Source: CAVRTM01 sp963724015
GTDB taxonomy: Bacteria > Actinomycetota > Actinomycetes > Actinomycetales > Dermatophilaceae
Direction of reading: 5' to 3'
Assembly (NCBI GenBank): GCA_963724015.1
Contig: CAVRTM010000008.1
Coordinates: forward strand, 35,856 to 99,855
DNA length: 64,000 nucleotides
Positions 54,844 to 64,000 of the stretch are shown here, piece by piece (position 1 is the stretch's first letter; each line of letters begins with the position of its first letter). The notes under the pieces are model-generated. The model saw only the letters and a program-made list of their open reading frames with translations. It made no database searches and had not been told where the DNA came from. A program made the translations under genes and the position numbers.

Positions 54844-55548
54844 TCAGGGCACCGGATGCAGCGAGGACCGGTTCTGGTGGTGCGACCGCAGGCAGGTCCA
54901 CGCCAGCAGGGCGCACGCGACGCCGTTGAGCGCGCCGACCAGCACGTCGGAGAGGTGGTGCATGCCGCGGTACAGCCGGGCGTAGGCCACCAGGAAAGGG
55001 ATCACGGCGCAGACGACCACGACCAGCCGGCGCAGCCACGGCCGCTCGATCCGGTGGGCCGCGATGAGGGCGAGGGAGAGGTAGAGCGCGGTCGAGGCCC
55101 CGACGTGGCCGCTGGGGTAGCTCGAGGTGGGCGGCGCCGGGTCGAGCTTGGGCACCTCCGGCCTGGGCCGGCCGATGATCGCGGTGGCGATGACGAAGAT
55201 GGTGGCCTGCAGCGAGATCGCGATGGCCGGGATGACCGCGACCCACCACTCGCGGGTGCGCCACCACAGCAGCGCCACGGCGAGGACGCACACGCCGATG
55301 ACGATCTCGGTGTTGCCGACGTGCGACCAGACCATCGTGACGGTGTTCCACCGGGCGGTGCGGTGCTGGGCCAGGTCGGCGTTCAGGCCGCTCTCGGTGT
55401 GGTTGAGCGACATCAGCGGCCCGCGCAGCAGCTCGCCGAAGCCGACGATGGCCAGCCAGACCACGATGCCGGGCAGGATCGCCCTCAGGAGGAGCCCCCG
55501 GGCCGCCTCCGTCTTGGTGGGCCGGGACGAACCGTCGATCAGTGCCAT
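54844..55548 (-). CDS. PAP2-superfamily membrane phosphatase
   Basis: 234 residues, six membrane helices, intact. Phosphatase motifs: IIGRPRPEVPKLD (C1, shortened), SYPSGHVGASTAL (C2, catalytic His) and ARLYRGMHHLSDVLVGALNG (C3). Probably dephosphorylates undecaprenyl diphosphate or phosphatidic acid-type lipids on the outer face. ATG 55548. No gene overlap. Confidence 0.9.
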   Translation of the reverse strand: MALIDGSSRPTKTEAARGLLLRAILPGIVVWLAIVGFGELLRGPLMSLNHTESGLNADLAQHRTARWNTVTMVWSHVGNTEIVIGVCVLAVALLWWRTREWWVAVIPAIAISLQATIFVIATAIIGRPRPEVPKLDPAPPTSSYPSGHVGASTALYLSLALIAAHRIERPWLRRLVVVVCAVIPFLVAYARLYRGMHHLSDVLVGALNGVACALLAWTCLRSHHQNRSSLHPVP

Positions 55549-55740
55549 GGCGCGGGGCCTCTCCGTGACGAGCCGGGGTGCGGTCGCCGCCCCGGCGGCC
55601 CGGCCAGGGCGCGGACGTCAGGGCCGGCGGGCGAATAGTCCCAGTCTGCGCGGCGGAAGGGAAGCACCCGGCGCAACGATTTCACCCCAGCCGTACGCCG
55701 CGTGGGCTCGCCGTCCGCGGGCTCGCCACGCGGGGTGCGC

Positions 55741-56850
55741 TCAGCCGACGCGGACGACCAGGGCGAGCGGCCGGACGACGGCCCGCAGGGCCTTGGCCTC
55801 GCCGATCGTGTCGCCGTCCAGCTGTACCTGCTCGGGGCGGTCGGCCCGGATGGTGAGCGACTGCGCGCGCTGGTGGTCCACCCGCTCGTGGCCCTTGCGG
55901 CGCTGGCTGAGCACCCGCACCGCCACCGCCATCCAGCCGATCAGGCCGCCGGGGGAGAGCAGCACGCAGTCCAGCCAGCCGTCGTCGAGCTCGGCCTCCG
56001 GCATCAGCACCAGGCCGCCGGTCAGCTTGCCGCAGTTGCCGATGACCACGGTGCGCACCCGGCGCTCGAAGTCGGGCTGCTCGTCGATCGCCATCCGGAT
56101 CTTGAACCGGGGACCGCGCAGGTTGCGCATCCCCGAGACGGTGTAGGCCAGCCAGCCGACCCGCGCCTTGAGCTTCTCGGGGGCGTCGGCCATGATCGCC
56201 GCGTCGAAGCCGAGCCCGGCCATCACCAGGAACACGTGGTCCTTCGGCTTCTCCTGGGTGTCCTCGGGCTCGACCGTCAGGGTGCCGACGTCGACCCGCT
56301 TGTTCTGGCCGGTGAGCGCCACGCGCACGGCCTCGTCCAGGGAGTCCACCGGCAGCGACAGGTTGCGGGCCAACAGGTTCCCGGTGCCGCCGGGCAGCAG
56401 GCCCATCGGGGTCTCGGTCCCGACCAGCGCGGCTGCGACGGCACGCACCGTGCCGTCGCCACCGAGCGCGCAGACCATCGTGACGCCCTGCTCGACGGCG
56501 TGGCGCGCCTGTCCGGTGCCCGGGTCCTCCACCGTGGTCTCGATCCACAGCGGCTGCGCCCAGCCCGCGGCCCGGCACGCCTTGGTGACCTGCGCGCGGA
56601 CCGCCTCCACGTTGTCGAACTTGGTGGGGTTGACGATGATCGCCGCCTTGCGCTCCGGTTCGGGGGCCGGCGCAGCGGCGCCCTCGGGACGGAAGTGGTG
56701 GCGAGGCGGGCGGCGCCGGCCGAACCGGCGCGGGGTCCCCGTCTCCGCGTCGGAGTCCGTGGCGCGCCACGGGCCCGCGATCAGCAACGCCAGCAGGAGG
56801 ACGAGGATGATCGCGCCGAGGGCGACCCAGCCGGCGTAGTCAGTCAGCAC
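55741..56850 (-). CDS. diacylglycerol/sphingosine kinase family lipid kinase
   Basis: 369 residues. One N-terminal membrane helix (ALGAIILVLLLALLIAG), then a DAGK catalytic domain: KAAIIVNPTKFDNVEAVRAQ, CALGGDGTVRAVAAALVG (nucleotide-binding GGDGT), LLPGGTGNLLARNLSLPVDS and the C-terminal QVQLDGDTIGEAKAL. It phosphorylates a lipid diol with ATP. GTG 56850 has TAACGT seven bases upstream. The longer open frame to 57249 is a shadow of the DinB gene on the other strand. PAP2 phosphatase is next to it in the same direction. Confidence 0.9.
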   Translation of the reverse strand: MLTDYAGWVALGAIILVLLLALLIAGPWRATDSDAETGTPRRFGRRRPPRHHFRPEGAAAPAPEPERKAAIIVNPTKFDNVEAVRAQVTKACRAAGWAQPLWIETTVEDPGTGQARHAVEQGVTMVCALGGDGTVRAVAAALVGTETPMGLLPGGTGNLLARNLSLPVDSLDEAVRVALTGQNKRVDVGTLTVEPEDTQEKPKDHVFLVMAGLGFDAAIMADAPEKLKARVGWLAYTVSGMRNLRGPRFKIRMAIDEQPDFERRVRTVVIGNCGKLTGGLVLMPEAELDDGWLDCVLLSPGGLIGWMAVAVRVLSQRRKGHERVDHQRAQSLTIRADRPEQVQLDGDTIGEAKALRAVVRPLALVVRVG

Positions 56851-56857
56851 GACCGGG

Positions 56858-56863
56858 ACGTTA
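56858..56863 (-). promoter_or_regulatory. -10 element of the lipid kinase gene
   Basis: TAACGT on the minus strand, seven bases before GTG 56850. Confidence 0.45.
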
Positions 56864-56968
56864 CCCGACGGCACACGTAGCTCCGGACGCCAGCGCGATG
56901 GCAGGATCACCGCGACTTCGGCAGGGTTGACGGGGGCGCAACCGCCGGCGGACCGGCACCATGGGCGG

Positions 56969-57532
56969 ATGACCGACGACGTCGCCGACCGCCCGCCCGA
57001 CACCGACCGCCCGAGCGCGATCCCGCACGAGACCAAGGACTGGACCTGGGTGCTCCAGCGACCGTGTCCCGACTGCGGCTTCGACACCACCGACCACCCC
57101 GGCGCCACGGTGCCCGCGGTGCTGCACGCCGCGACCGAGCGCTGGTCCAACCTGCTCGCCGCGCCGGGCATCGCCGACCGCCCGGCCCCGGACGTGTGGT
57201 CGCCGCTGGAGTACATCTGCCACGTCCGCGACGTCTGCGTCATGATCACCGGGCGGGCGCAGCGGATGCTGGCCGAGGACGACCCCGAGCTGCCCGTGTG
57301 GGACCAGGACGAGGCGGCGGTGCGGGGCCGCTACGCCGAGCAGGACCCGGCCCTCGTCGACGACGAGCTGGCCGACGCCGCCGACGCGGCGGGGGCGCTC
57401 TTCGCCGGTGTCGGACCCGACCAGTGGAGCCGCCCGGGGCACCGCAGCGACGGCACGGCCTTCACCGTCGAGACCCTGGCCCAGTACCTCGTCCACGAGG
57501 TCGAGCACCACCTGCACGACGTGCACGCCTGA
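56969..57532 (+). CDS. DinB-superfamily protein
   Basis: 187 residues, intact. DWTWVLQRPCPDCGFDT (a CPxCG near the start), then AVLHAATERWSNLLA, DVWSPLEYICHVRDVCVMIT (first metal His of the DinB fold) and ETLAQYLVHEVEHHLHDVHA (the two further His). A metal-bound four-helix bundle related to mycothiol/bacillithiol transferases. ATG 56969 with CACCAT eight to nine bases upstream. Confidence 0.85.
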   Translation: MTDDVADRPPDTDRPSAIPHETKDWTWVLQRPCPDCGFDTTDHPGATVPAVLHAATERWSNLLAAPGIADRPAPDVWSPLEYICHVRDVCVMITGRAQRMLAEDDPELPVWDQDEAAVRGRYAEQDPALVDDELADAADAAGALFAGVGPDQWSRPGHRSDGTAFTVETLAQYLVHEVEHHLHDVHA

Positions 57533-57552
57533 CGCTGCGGGCTGACCCGCCA

Positions 57553-57609
57553 GGCCTGCGGCCGGCGCGCGCCAGCCCGCAGGCCGGCAGGCGCCGGCCT
57601 CCTGCCGGC
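57553..57609 (+). terminator. paired hairpins downstream of the DinB gene
   Basis: GGCCTGCGG (57553-57561) pairs with 57577-57585, and GCCGGCAGG (57583-57591) pairs with 57601-57609. Each is perfect over 9 bp, and they overlap by 3 bases. They lie between the DinB gene and serS. Confidence 0.55.
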
Positions 57610-57673
57610 ACGTGCGGGCCGTCGTACCGGCCTGTCCTGCGCCATCCCCGCCGAACGGCCGCGGGCGCGCCGA

Positions 57674-57679
57674 TAGGCT
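57674..57679 (+). promoter_or_regulatory. -10 element of serS
   Basis: TAGGCT six bases before GTG 57686, without a Shine-Dalgarno: a leaderless start for an essential gene. Confidence 0.5.
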
Positions 57680-57685
57680 CGGACG

Positions 57686-58960
57686 GTGATCGACATCAAG
57701 CTCGTGCGCGAGCACCCCGAGACGGTGAGGGCGAGCCAGCACGCCCGCGGTGAGGACGAGGGGATCGTCGACGCGATCCTGGCGGCGGACGAGCGACGCC
57801 GGTCCTCCCTGACCGAGTTCGAGCAGCTGCGCGCCCAGCAGAAGTCGTTCGGCAAGCAGGTGGCCGCGGCCAAGGGCGAGGAGAAGGCCGCGCTGGTCGC
57901 CGCAGGCCAAGGAAGACCTCCGACCGGGTCAAGGAGCTGCAGGCCGCGGCCGACGCCGCCGAGCAGGAGCTCGCCACGCTGGTACGACGGGTCGGCAACG
58001 TCATCGAGGAGGGCGTGCCGGTCGGCGGCGAGGACGACTACACCGTCCTGGAGACCGTCGGCACCGCCCGGGACTTCGCCGAGGAGGGCTTCGAGCCGCT
58101 GGACCACCTCGAGCTCGCCGAGGGCCTCGGCGCCCTCGACATGGAGCGCGGCGCCAAGGTCAGCGGCTCGCGGTTCTACTTCCTCACCGGCGTCGGCGCC
58201 CGGCTCGAGCTCGCGCTGCTCAACCATGGCGATCGCCCAGGCCGTCGAGGCCGGCTTCACCCCGATGATCACCCCGACCCTGGTCAAGAGCGACGTCATG
58301 GCCGGCGCCGGCTTCCTCGACGCGCACGCCGACGAGGTCTACCGCCTCGAGGCCGACGACCTCTACCTCACCGGCACCTCCGAGGTCGCCCTCGCCGGCT
58401 ACCACGCCGACGAGATCCTCGACCTGTCCGACGGTCCGAAGCGCTACGCCGGGTGGTCGGCCTGCTACCGCCGCGAGGCCGGCTCCTACGGCAAGGACAC
58501 CCGCGGCATCATCCGGGTGCACCAGTTCCAGAAGGTCGAGATGTTCAGCTACTGCCGGCCCGAGGACGCGGCCGCCGAGCACCAGCGGCTGCTGGACTGG
58601 GAGAAGCAGATGCTGGCCAAGATCGAGGTGCCCTACCGGGTGATCGACACCGCCGCCGGCGACCTCGGCGGTCCGGCGGCGCGCAAGTTCGACTGCGAGG
58701 CGTGGGTGCCCACCCAGGGCCGCTACCGCGAGCTGACCTCGACCTCCAACTGCACGACGTACCAGGCGCGCCGGCTCGGCGTGCGCGAGCGCGAGGCCGG
58801 GGGCGGCACCCGGCACGTGGCGACCCTCAACGGCACGCTGGGCACGACCCGCTGGATCGTCGCGATCCTGGAGAACCACCAGCAGCCGGACGGCTCGGTC
58901 GTCGTCCCCAAGGCGCTGCAGCCGTTCCTCGGCCTCGACGTGCTCACCCCCCTGGGCTGA
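57686..58960 (+). CDS. serS: seryl-tRNA synthetase (internal compensating frameshifts)
   Basis: Charges tRNA-Ser. N-terminal coiled-coil arm (IDIKLVREHPETVRASQHAR, EFEQLRAQQKSFGKQVAAAK), then class II motifs 2 and 3: YAGWSACYRREAGSYGKDTR with GIIRVHQFQKVEMF, and ETSTSNCTTYQARR-type ELTSTSNCTTYQARRLGVRE, followed by TLNGTLGTTRWIVAILENHQ. Residues from about 73 to 180 are read in other frames (VKELQAAADAAEQELATLV; DYTVLETVGTARDFAEEGFE; FYFLTGVGARLELALLNH), with shifts near 57902, 57925 and 58228 that cancel. SerS is normally single-copy and essential, so these are most likely sequence errors. Confidence 0.95.
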   Translation: MIDIKLVREHPETVRASQHARGEDEGIVDAILAADERRRSSLTEFEQLRAQQKSFGKQVAAAKGEEKAALVAAGQGRPPTGSRSCRPRPTPPSRSSPRWYDGSATSSRRACRSAARTTTPSWRPSAPPGTSPRRASSRWTTSSSPRASAPSTWSAAPRSAARGSTSSPASAPGSSSRCSTMAIAQAVEAGFTPMITPTLVKSDVMAGAGFLDAHADEVYRLEADDLYLTGTSEVALAGYHADEILDLSDGPKRYAGWSACYRREAGSYGKDTRGIIRVHQFQKVEMFSYCRPEDAAAEHQRLLDWEKQMLAKIEVPYRVIDTAAGDLGGPAARKFDCEAWVPTQGRYRELTSTSNCTTYQARRLGVREREAGGGTRHVATLNGTLGTTRWIVAILENHQQPDGSVVVPKALQPFLGLDVLTPLG

Positions 58961-58967
58961 GCCGGCG

Positions 58968-59762
58968 ATGGCAGAGCGGCTGGTCGCCCTCGACCTCGAC
59001 GGCACGACCCTGCGCCACGACGGCAGCCTGTCGCCGGCGGTGCGGGCGGCGGTGCGCGACGTCGCCGACGCGGGCGTGCACGTGGTCATCGCGACCGGGC
59101 GCTCGATCGTCGCGACGATGCCGGTCGTGGAGGCGCTGGGGCTGAGCCACGGCTACGCCGTCTGCTCCAACGGCGCGATCACGATCGAGCTGGACGCCTC
59201 CGAGCCGCGCGGCTACCAGCTGCTGGAGGCGGTCACCTTCGACCCGGCGCCGGCGCTGACCCTGCTGCGCGGCGCCTGGCCGGACGCGGTCGTGGCGGTG
59301 GAGGAGCTCGGCGTCGGGTTCAAGCTCAGCGCCCCCTTCCCCGAGGGCGAGCTGCAGGGCGAGCTGCGCGTCGTACCGTGGGAGGAGCTGATCGACTCCC
59401 CGGCCACCCGCGTGACGTTCCGCAGCCCGACCGGCACGGCCGAGGACTTCATGGAGCTGGTCGAGCGGATCGGGCTGCACGAGGTCAACTACGCCGTGGG
59501 GTTCACCGCGTGGCTGGACATCAACCCCGAAGGGGTGTCCAAGGGCTCGGCCCTGGAGCTGGTCCGGCGCCGGCTGTCGGTCGAGCCGCGGCACACGGTC
59601 GCGGTCGGCGACCAGCGCAACGACCTGGAGATGCTGGCCTGGGCCGCGCGGGGGGTGGCCATGGGCAACGCCCCGCTGGAGGTCCAGGAGGTCGCCGACG
59701 AGGTGGCCGGGGACGTCGAGGAGGACGGCCTGGTGGCGGTCCTGCGCTCGCTCGTCGACTGA
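58968..59762 (+). CDS. HAD-superfamily (Cof-type) phosphatase
   Basis: 264 residues, intact, 7 bases after serS. HAD motifs LVALDLDGTTLRHDG (nucleophile Asp), VIATGRS, the Lys of GVSKGSALELVRRR and VAVGDQRNDLEMLAWA. The type IIB cap lies between about 85 and 190. Typical substrates are sugar phosphates or flavin-like nucleotides; none can be chosen here. Confidence 0.9.
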   Translation: MAERLVALDLDGTTLRHDGSLSPAVRAAVRDVADAGVHVVIATGRSIVATMPVVEALGLSHGYAVCSNGAITIELDASEPRGYQLLEAVTFDPAPALTLLRGAWPDAVVAVEELGVGFKLSAPFPEGELQGELRVVPWEELIDSPATRVTFRSPTGTAEDFMELVERIGLHEVNYAVGFTAWLDINPEGVSKGSALELVRRRLSVEPRHTVAVGDQRNDLEMLAWAARGVAMGNAPLEVQEVADEVAGDVEEDGLVAVLRSLVD

Positions 59763-59773
59763 GCGGCGCCGCC

Positions 59774-60202
59774 TCAGAGCCGGGACAGGTTCTCGCGCAG
59801 GCCGTGCTCGGCCCCGTCGCCGAGCCGCTTGAGCGACCCGCTGAGCAGCGGGCCCAGGTAGCGGGCGATGCCGGTGAACTCGAACCGGGCGGTGTAGATG
59901 ACCTCGGTGCCGGCGCTGACGGTGTGCAGCACCATCGTGTCGTGCGCCTCCACGGCCCGGCTGTGCCCGCGCAGCGCGATCCGGTGCGGGGGCTCGAGCT
60001 CCTCCACCACGTAGGTCAGGTGCGTCTCGCGCCCGAGCAGCCGCGAGGTGTTCGCGTACGTCGTGCCCGGGCCGCCGTTCCCGCTCAGCCGTGCGCAGCA
60101 CACCATGCCCGGGTACCACTCCTTGGCGTTGGTGAAGTCGGAGAGGTAGTCGAAGACGCGTTCGAGGGAGGCCCCCACGATCACGGTGCGCCGCAGTTCC
60201 AT
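59774..60202 (-). CDS. SRPBCC family protein (polyketide cyclase-like)
   Basis: 142 residues. MELRRTVIVGASLERVFDYL with SDFTNAKEWYPGMV, YVVEELEPPHRIALRGHSRA and the C-terminal helix GPLLSGSLKRLGDGAEHGLR form the START/SRPBCC ligand-binding fold. Convergent with the HAD gene. ATG 60202 is at the conserved start, although the frame stays open to 60262. Ligand unknown. Confidence 0.85.
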   Translation of the reverse strand: MELRRTVIVGASLERVFDYLSDFTNAKEWYPGMVCCARLSGNGGPGTTYANTSRLLGRETHLTYVVEELEPPHRIALRGHSRAVEAHDTMVLHTVSAGTEVIYTARFEFTGIARYLGPLLSGSLKRLGDGAEHGLRENLSRL

Positions 60203-60432
60203 GCGCCCACTGTCGGGGCCAGCGGCCGGCCGGCGCCAACGTTGCGGACGTGCCGTGGCCAATCGTGACGGGGCTGCAACCGGACCGTGACCAAGCCCCG
60301 CCTGTCCGTCGGCCCGCCCGGGGCCCGGGAGGGACGCCGTCCCCCGTGCCGCCGACGGGCTGGGCCGACATCGTGGACAACCGTGGCGTTCCAGGACGGC
60401 GCGGCGGCGAAAGGTGCCATGCTGTCCCGGTC

Positions 60433-61242
60433 ATGCCCGACCTCATCATCACCTCGCCGGCCAACGCCCGACTCAAGACCCTGGTGGCCCTGCGCCGCCG
60501 ACGGGCGCGGGAGGAGGGCGGCGTCACCCTCATCGAGGGGTACGACGAGCTGAGCCTCGCGCTGGACGCCGGCGTCGTGCCACGCACCGTGTACTTCTGC
60601 CCCGAGCTGATGCTGCACCCCGACGTGCAGCAGGACGTCGTCACCCGGGTGCGGGCGCTCGGCGCGGACACCCAGCAGCTCGGCCGCGCGGCGTTCGAGA
60701 AGGTCGCCTACCGCGAGGGCCCCGACGGGTTCCTCGCCGTGGTCGACGCGGTCACCCGGTCCTGCGCCGGCCTGACGGTCGGGTCCTCCCCGCTGGTGCT
60801 GCTGTGCCAGGGCGTGGAGAAGCCGGGCAACCTCGGGGCGATGCTGCGCACCGCCGACGCGGCCGGCGCCGAGGCCGTCATCGCCGCCGACCCGGTGACC
60901 GACTGGGGCAACCCCAACCTGGTCCGGGCCAGCAAGGGCACCGTGTTCTCCGTGCCGGTGGCCTCCGACTCCACCGAGGCCACGCTGCAGTGGCTGCGCG
61001 ACCACGACATCACGCTGGTCGCCACGACCCCGGACACCGACCTGGACTACACCGACGTCGACTACACCGGGCCGGTGGCGGTGGCCGTCGGCGCCGAGAA
61101 GTACGGCCTGACCGACGAGGTCCTCGCCGCCGCCCAGCTCAAGGTCCGCATCCCGATGGCCGGGCGCGCCAACTCCCTCAACGTCGCCACGTCGGCGGCG
61201 ATCGTCATCTACGAGGCCGTGCGCCAGCGCCGCGGCGCCTGA
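60433..61242 (+). CDS. SpoU/TrmH family RNA 2'-O-methyltransferase
   Basis: 269 residues. N-terminal substrate domain (IITSPANARLKTLVALRRRR, GGVTLIEGYDELSLALDAGV) and a SPOUT knot with the three motifs LVLLCQGVEKPGNLGAMLRT, AVAVGAEKYGLTDEVL and IPMAGRANSLNVATSAAIVI. It methylates the ribose of rRNA or tRNA, by pattern a 23S rRNA enzyme (RlmB/TsnR-like). ATG 60433. CATGCT lies nine bases upstream. Intact. Confidence 0.9.
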   Translation: MPDLIITSPANARLKTLVALRRRRAREEGGVTLIEGYDELSLALDAGVVPRTVYFCPELMLHPDVQQDVVTRVRALGADTQQLGRAAFEKVAYREGPDGFLAVVDAVTRSCAGLTVGSSPLVLLCQGVEKPGNLGAMLRTADAAGAEAVIAADPVTDWGNPNLVRASKGTVFSVPVASDSTEATLQWLRDHDITLVATTPDTDLDYTDVDYTGPVAVAVGAEKYGLTDEVLAAAQLKVRIPMAGRANSLNVATSAAIVIYEAVRQRRGA

Positions 61243-61320
61243 CCGGGTCCACGGTCGGCGGCGCCGCACGTGAACCCCGCGCGATGGCCACCCCCGTCCG
61301 GAGAGCCGCATCCCCCGTGG

Positions 61321-61326
61321 CACGAT
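61321..61326 (+). promoter_or_regulatory. -10 element favouring the ATG at 61334
   Basis: CACGAT, which overlaps the first ATG (61325) and lies seven bases before the second (61334). This spacing matches the other leaderless starts, so the second ATG is preferred. Confidence 0.4.
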
Positions 61327-61333
61327 GAGCGCC

Positions 61334-61966
61334 ATGCGAGTGGACCACGTCTCATACGCGGCCGAGAGTGACGGGCTGGCCGCGACCGCCGAGCGCCTGT
61401 CCAAGAAGATCGGCGTCGCCCCGGTCGATGGTGGGGTCCACCCGCGGTTCGGCACCCGCAACGTCATCCTGCCGCTGTCCCACGAGCGCTACGTCGAGGT
61501 CGTCGAGGTCCTGGACCACCCGGCGTCGTACAAGGCGCCGTTCGGCCAGGCCGTGCGCGCCCGCTCGGAGAACGGCGGCGGCTGGATGGGCTGGGCGGTC
61601 GCCGTGGACGACCTGTCCGAGGCCGAGCAGCGCCTGGGCCGCGAGGCCGTCGTGGGCAGCCGGCACCGTCCCGACGGCGTGATGCTGTCCTGGCGCCAGC
61701 TCGGCATCAAGGGCCTGATCGCCGACCCGCAGCTGCCGTACTACATCAAGTGGGACGACGAGACGCTCCACCCGTCGGTGGGGGCGCAGACCGAGGTCAC
61801 CATCCACAGCCTGGAGATCGCCGGCGACCCCGGCGCGTGCGCGACTGGCTGGGCCTGCCGCCGGAGCCACGCGACCTCCATCGAGTTCACCTTCGTGTCC
61901 CCGCACGGCAACCCCGGCCTGCTGTCCGTCACCTTCGACACCCCGGACGGCGCGGTCACCGTCTGA
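61334..61966 (+). CDS. VOC/glyoxalase-like domain protein
   Basis: 210 residues from the ATG at 61334 (three more codons if ATG 61325 is used). MRVDHVSYAAESDGLAATAE, GVHPRFGTRNVILPLSHERY with VEVVEVLDHPAS, VDDLSEAEQRLG and LPYYIKWDD fit the Glyoxalase_3 type of the VOC fold. Between about 61830 and 61870 the frame ACATGWACRRSHATS looks out of register (the alternative frame reads RVRDWLGLPPEP), so two compensating errors are likely. Function unknown. Confidence 0.82.
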   Translation: MRVDHVSYAAESDGLAATAERLSKKIGVAPVDGGVHPRFGTRNVILPLSHERYVEVVEVLDHPASYKAPFGQAVRARSENGGGWMGWAVAVDDLSEAEQRLGREAVVGSRHRPDGVMLSWRQLGIKGLIADPQLPYYIKWDDETLHPSVGAQTEVTIHSLEIAGDPGACATGWACRRSHATSIEFTFVSPHGNPGLLSVTFDTPDGAVTV

Positions 61967-61981
61967 CCGCCCCCGGAAACC

Positions 61982-62020
61982 ACGACGCCGGTATGCCGCA
62001 CCTCGGTATACCGGCGTCGT
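61982..62020. terminator. 17-bp stem, 5-base loop terminator
   Basis: Arms 61982-61998 and 62004-62020 (CGGTATACCGGCGTCGT) pair at 16 of 17. Between the convergent VOC gene and the copper ATPase, ending 7 bases before the ATPase stop. A strong bidirectional terminator. Confidence 0.75.
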
Positions 62021-62026
62021 CGTTGG

Positions 62027-64000
<1,974 letters not shown>

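Overview
The window is about 74% G+C, uses GTG starts freely, and stacks genes through ATGA/GTGA overlaps. With DUF5926, DUF6986, a bd oxidase encoded as cydABDC, allantoin degradation and polyprenol-sugar-type membrane glycosyltransferases, it reads as the chromosome of an Actinomycetota member. I cannot place it to family. No rRNA, tRNA, CRISPR array, transposase, integrase or phage gene was seen.

Layout. 0-4 kb: RNA helicase, acetyltransferase, acyl-CoA hydrolase. 4-7 kb: a two-gene light-sensing operon, a heme oxygenase followed by a bacteriophytochrome whose output is a PP2C/SpoIIE phosphatase. 7-14 kb: small proteins, a PRISE-type reductase, a sigma factor translationally coupled to an O6-alkylguanine repair protein, a CoA-transferase, a glycerophosphodiesterase, an RsbW-like ATPase and DUF5926. 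14-20 kb: envelope glycan region (GT2, two polytopic glycosyltransferases and a large membrane phosphatase-like protein). 20-28 kb: NiCoT nickel/cobalt permease, SDR, esterase, small stress or monooxygenase-like proteins, DUF4118, DAO oxidase. 28-38 kb: redox block (NDH-2, glucose-6-phosphate dehydrogenase, GMC oxidoreductase) divergent from cydABDC. 38-41 kb: two broken genes, then a flavin monooxygenase. 41-52 kb: an IclR regulator divergent from malic enzyme and DUF6986, and further on glycerate kinase, allantoinase and allantoicase, which together look like an AllR-type purine-nitrogen/glyoxylate regulon. 52-57 kb: Met-rich multicopper oxidase with a SHOCT protein, PAP2 phosphatase and lipid kinase. 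57-64 kb: serS, HAD phosphatase, SRPBCC, rRNA methyltransferase, VOC protein, and the start-truncated copper P-type ATPase.

Two themes cross the whole window. First, roughly half of the genes, including the single-copy essential serS, need one or more single-base frameshift corrections, densest at 28-35 kb. This looks like consensus error in an uncorrected long-read or metagenomic assembly rather than real decay, so broken genes are annotated as whole loci with the shift positions stated. Second, many starts lack a ribosome binding site and instead have a TANNNT-like hexamer 5-8 bases upstream, the signature of leaderless transcription.
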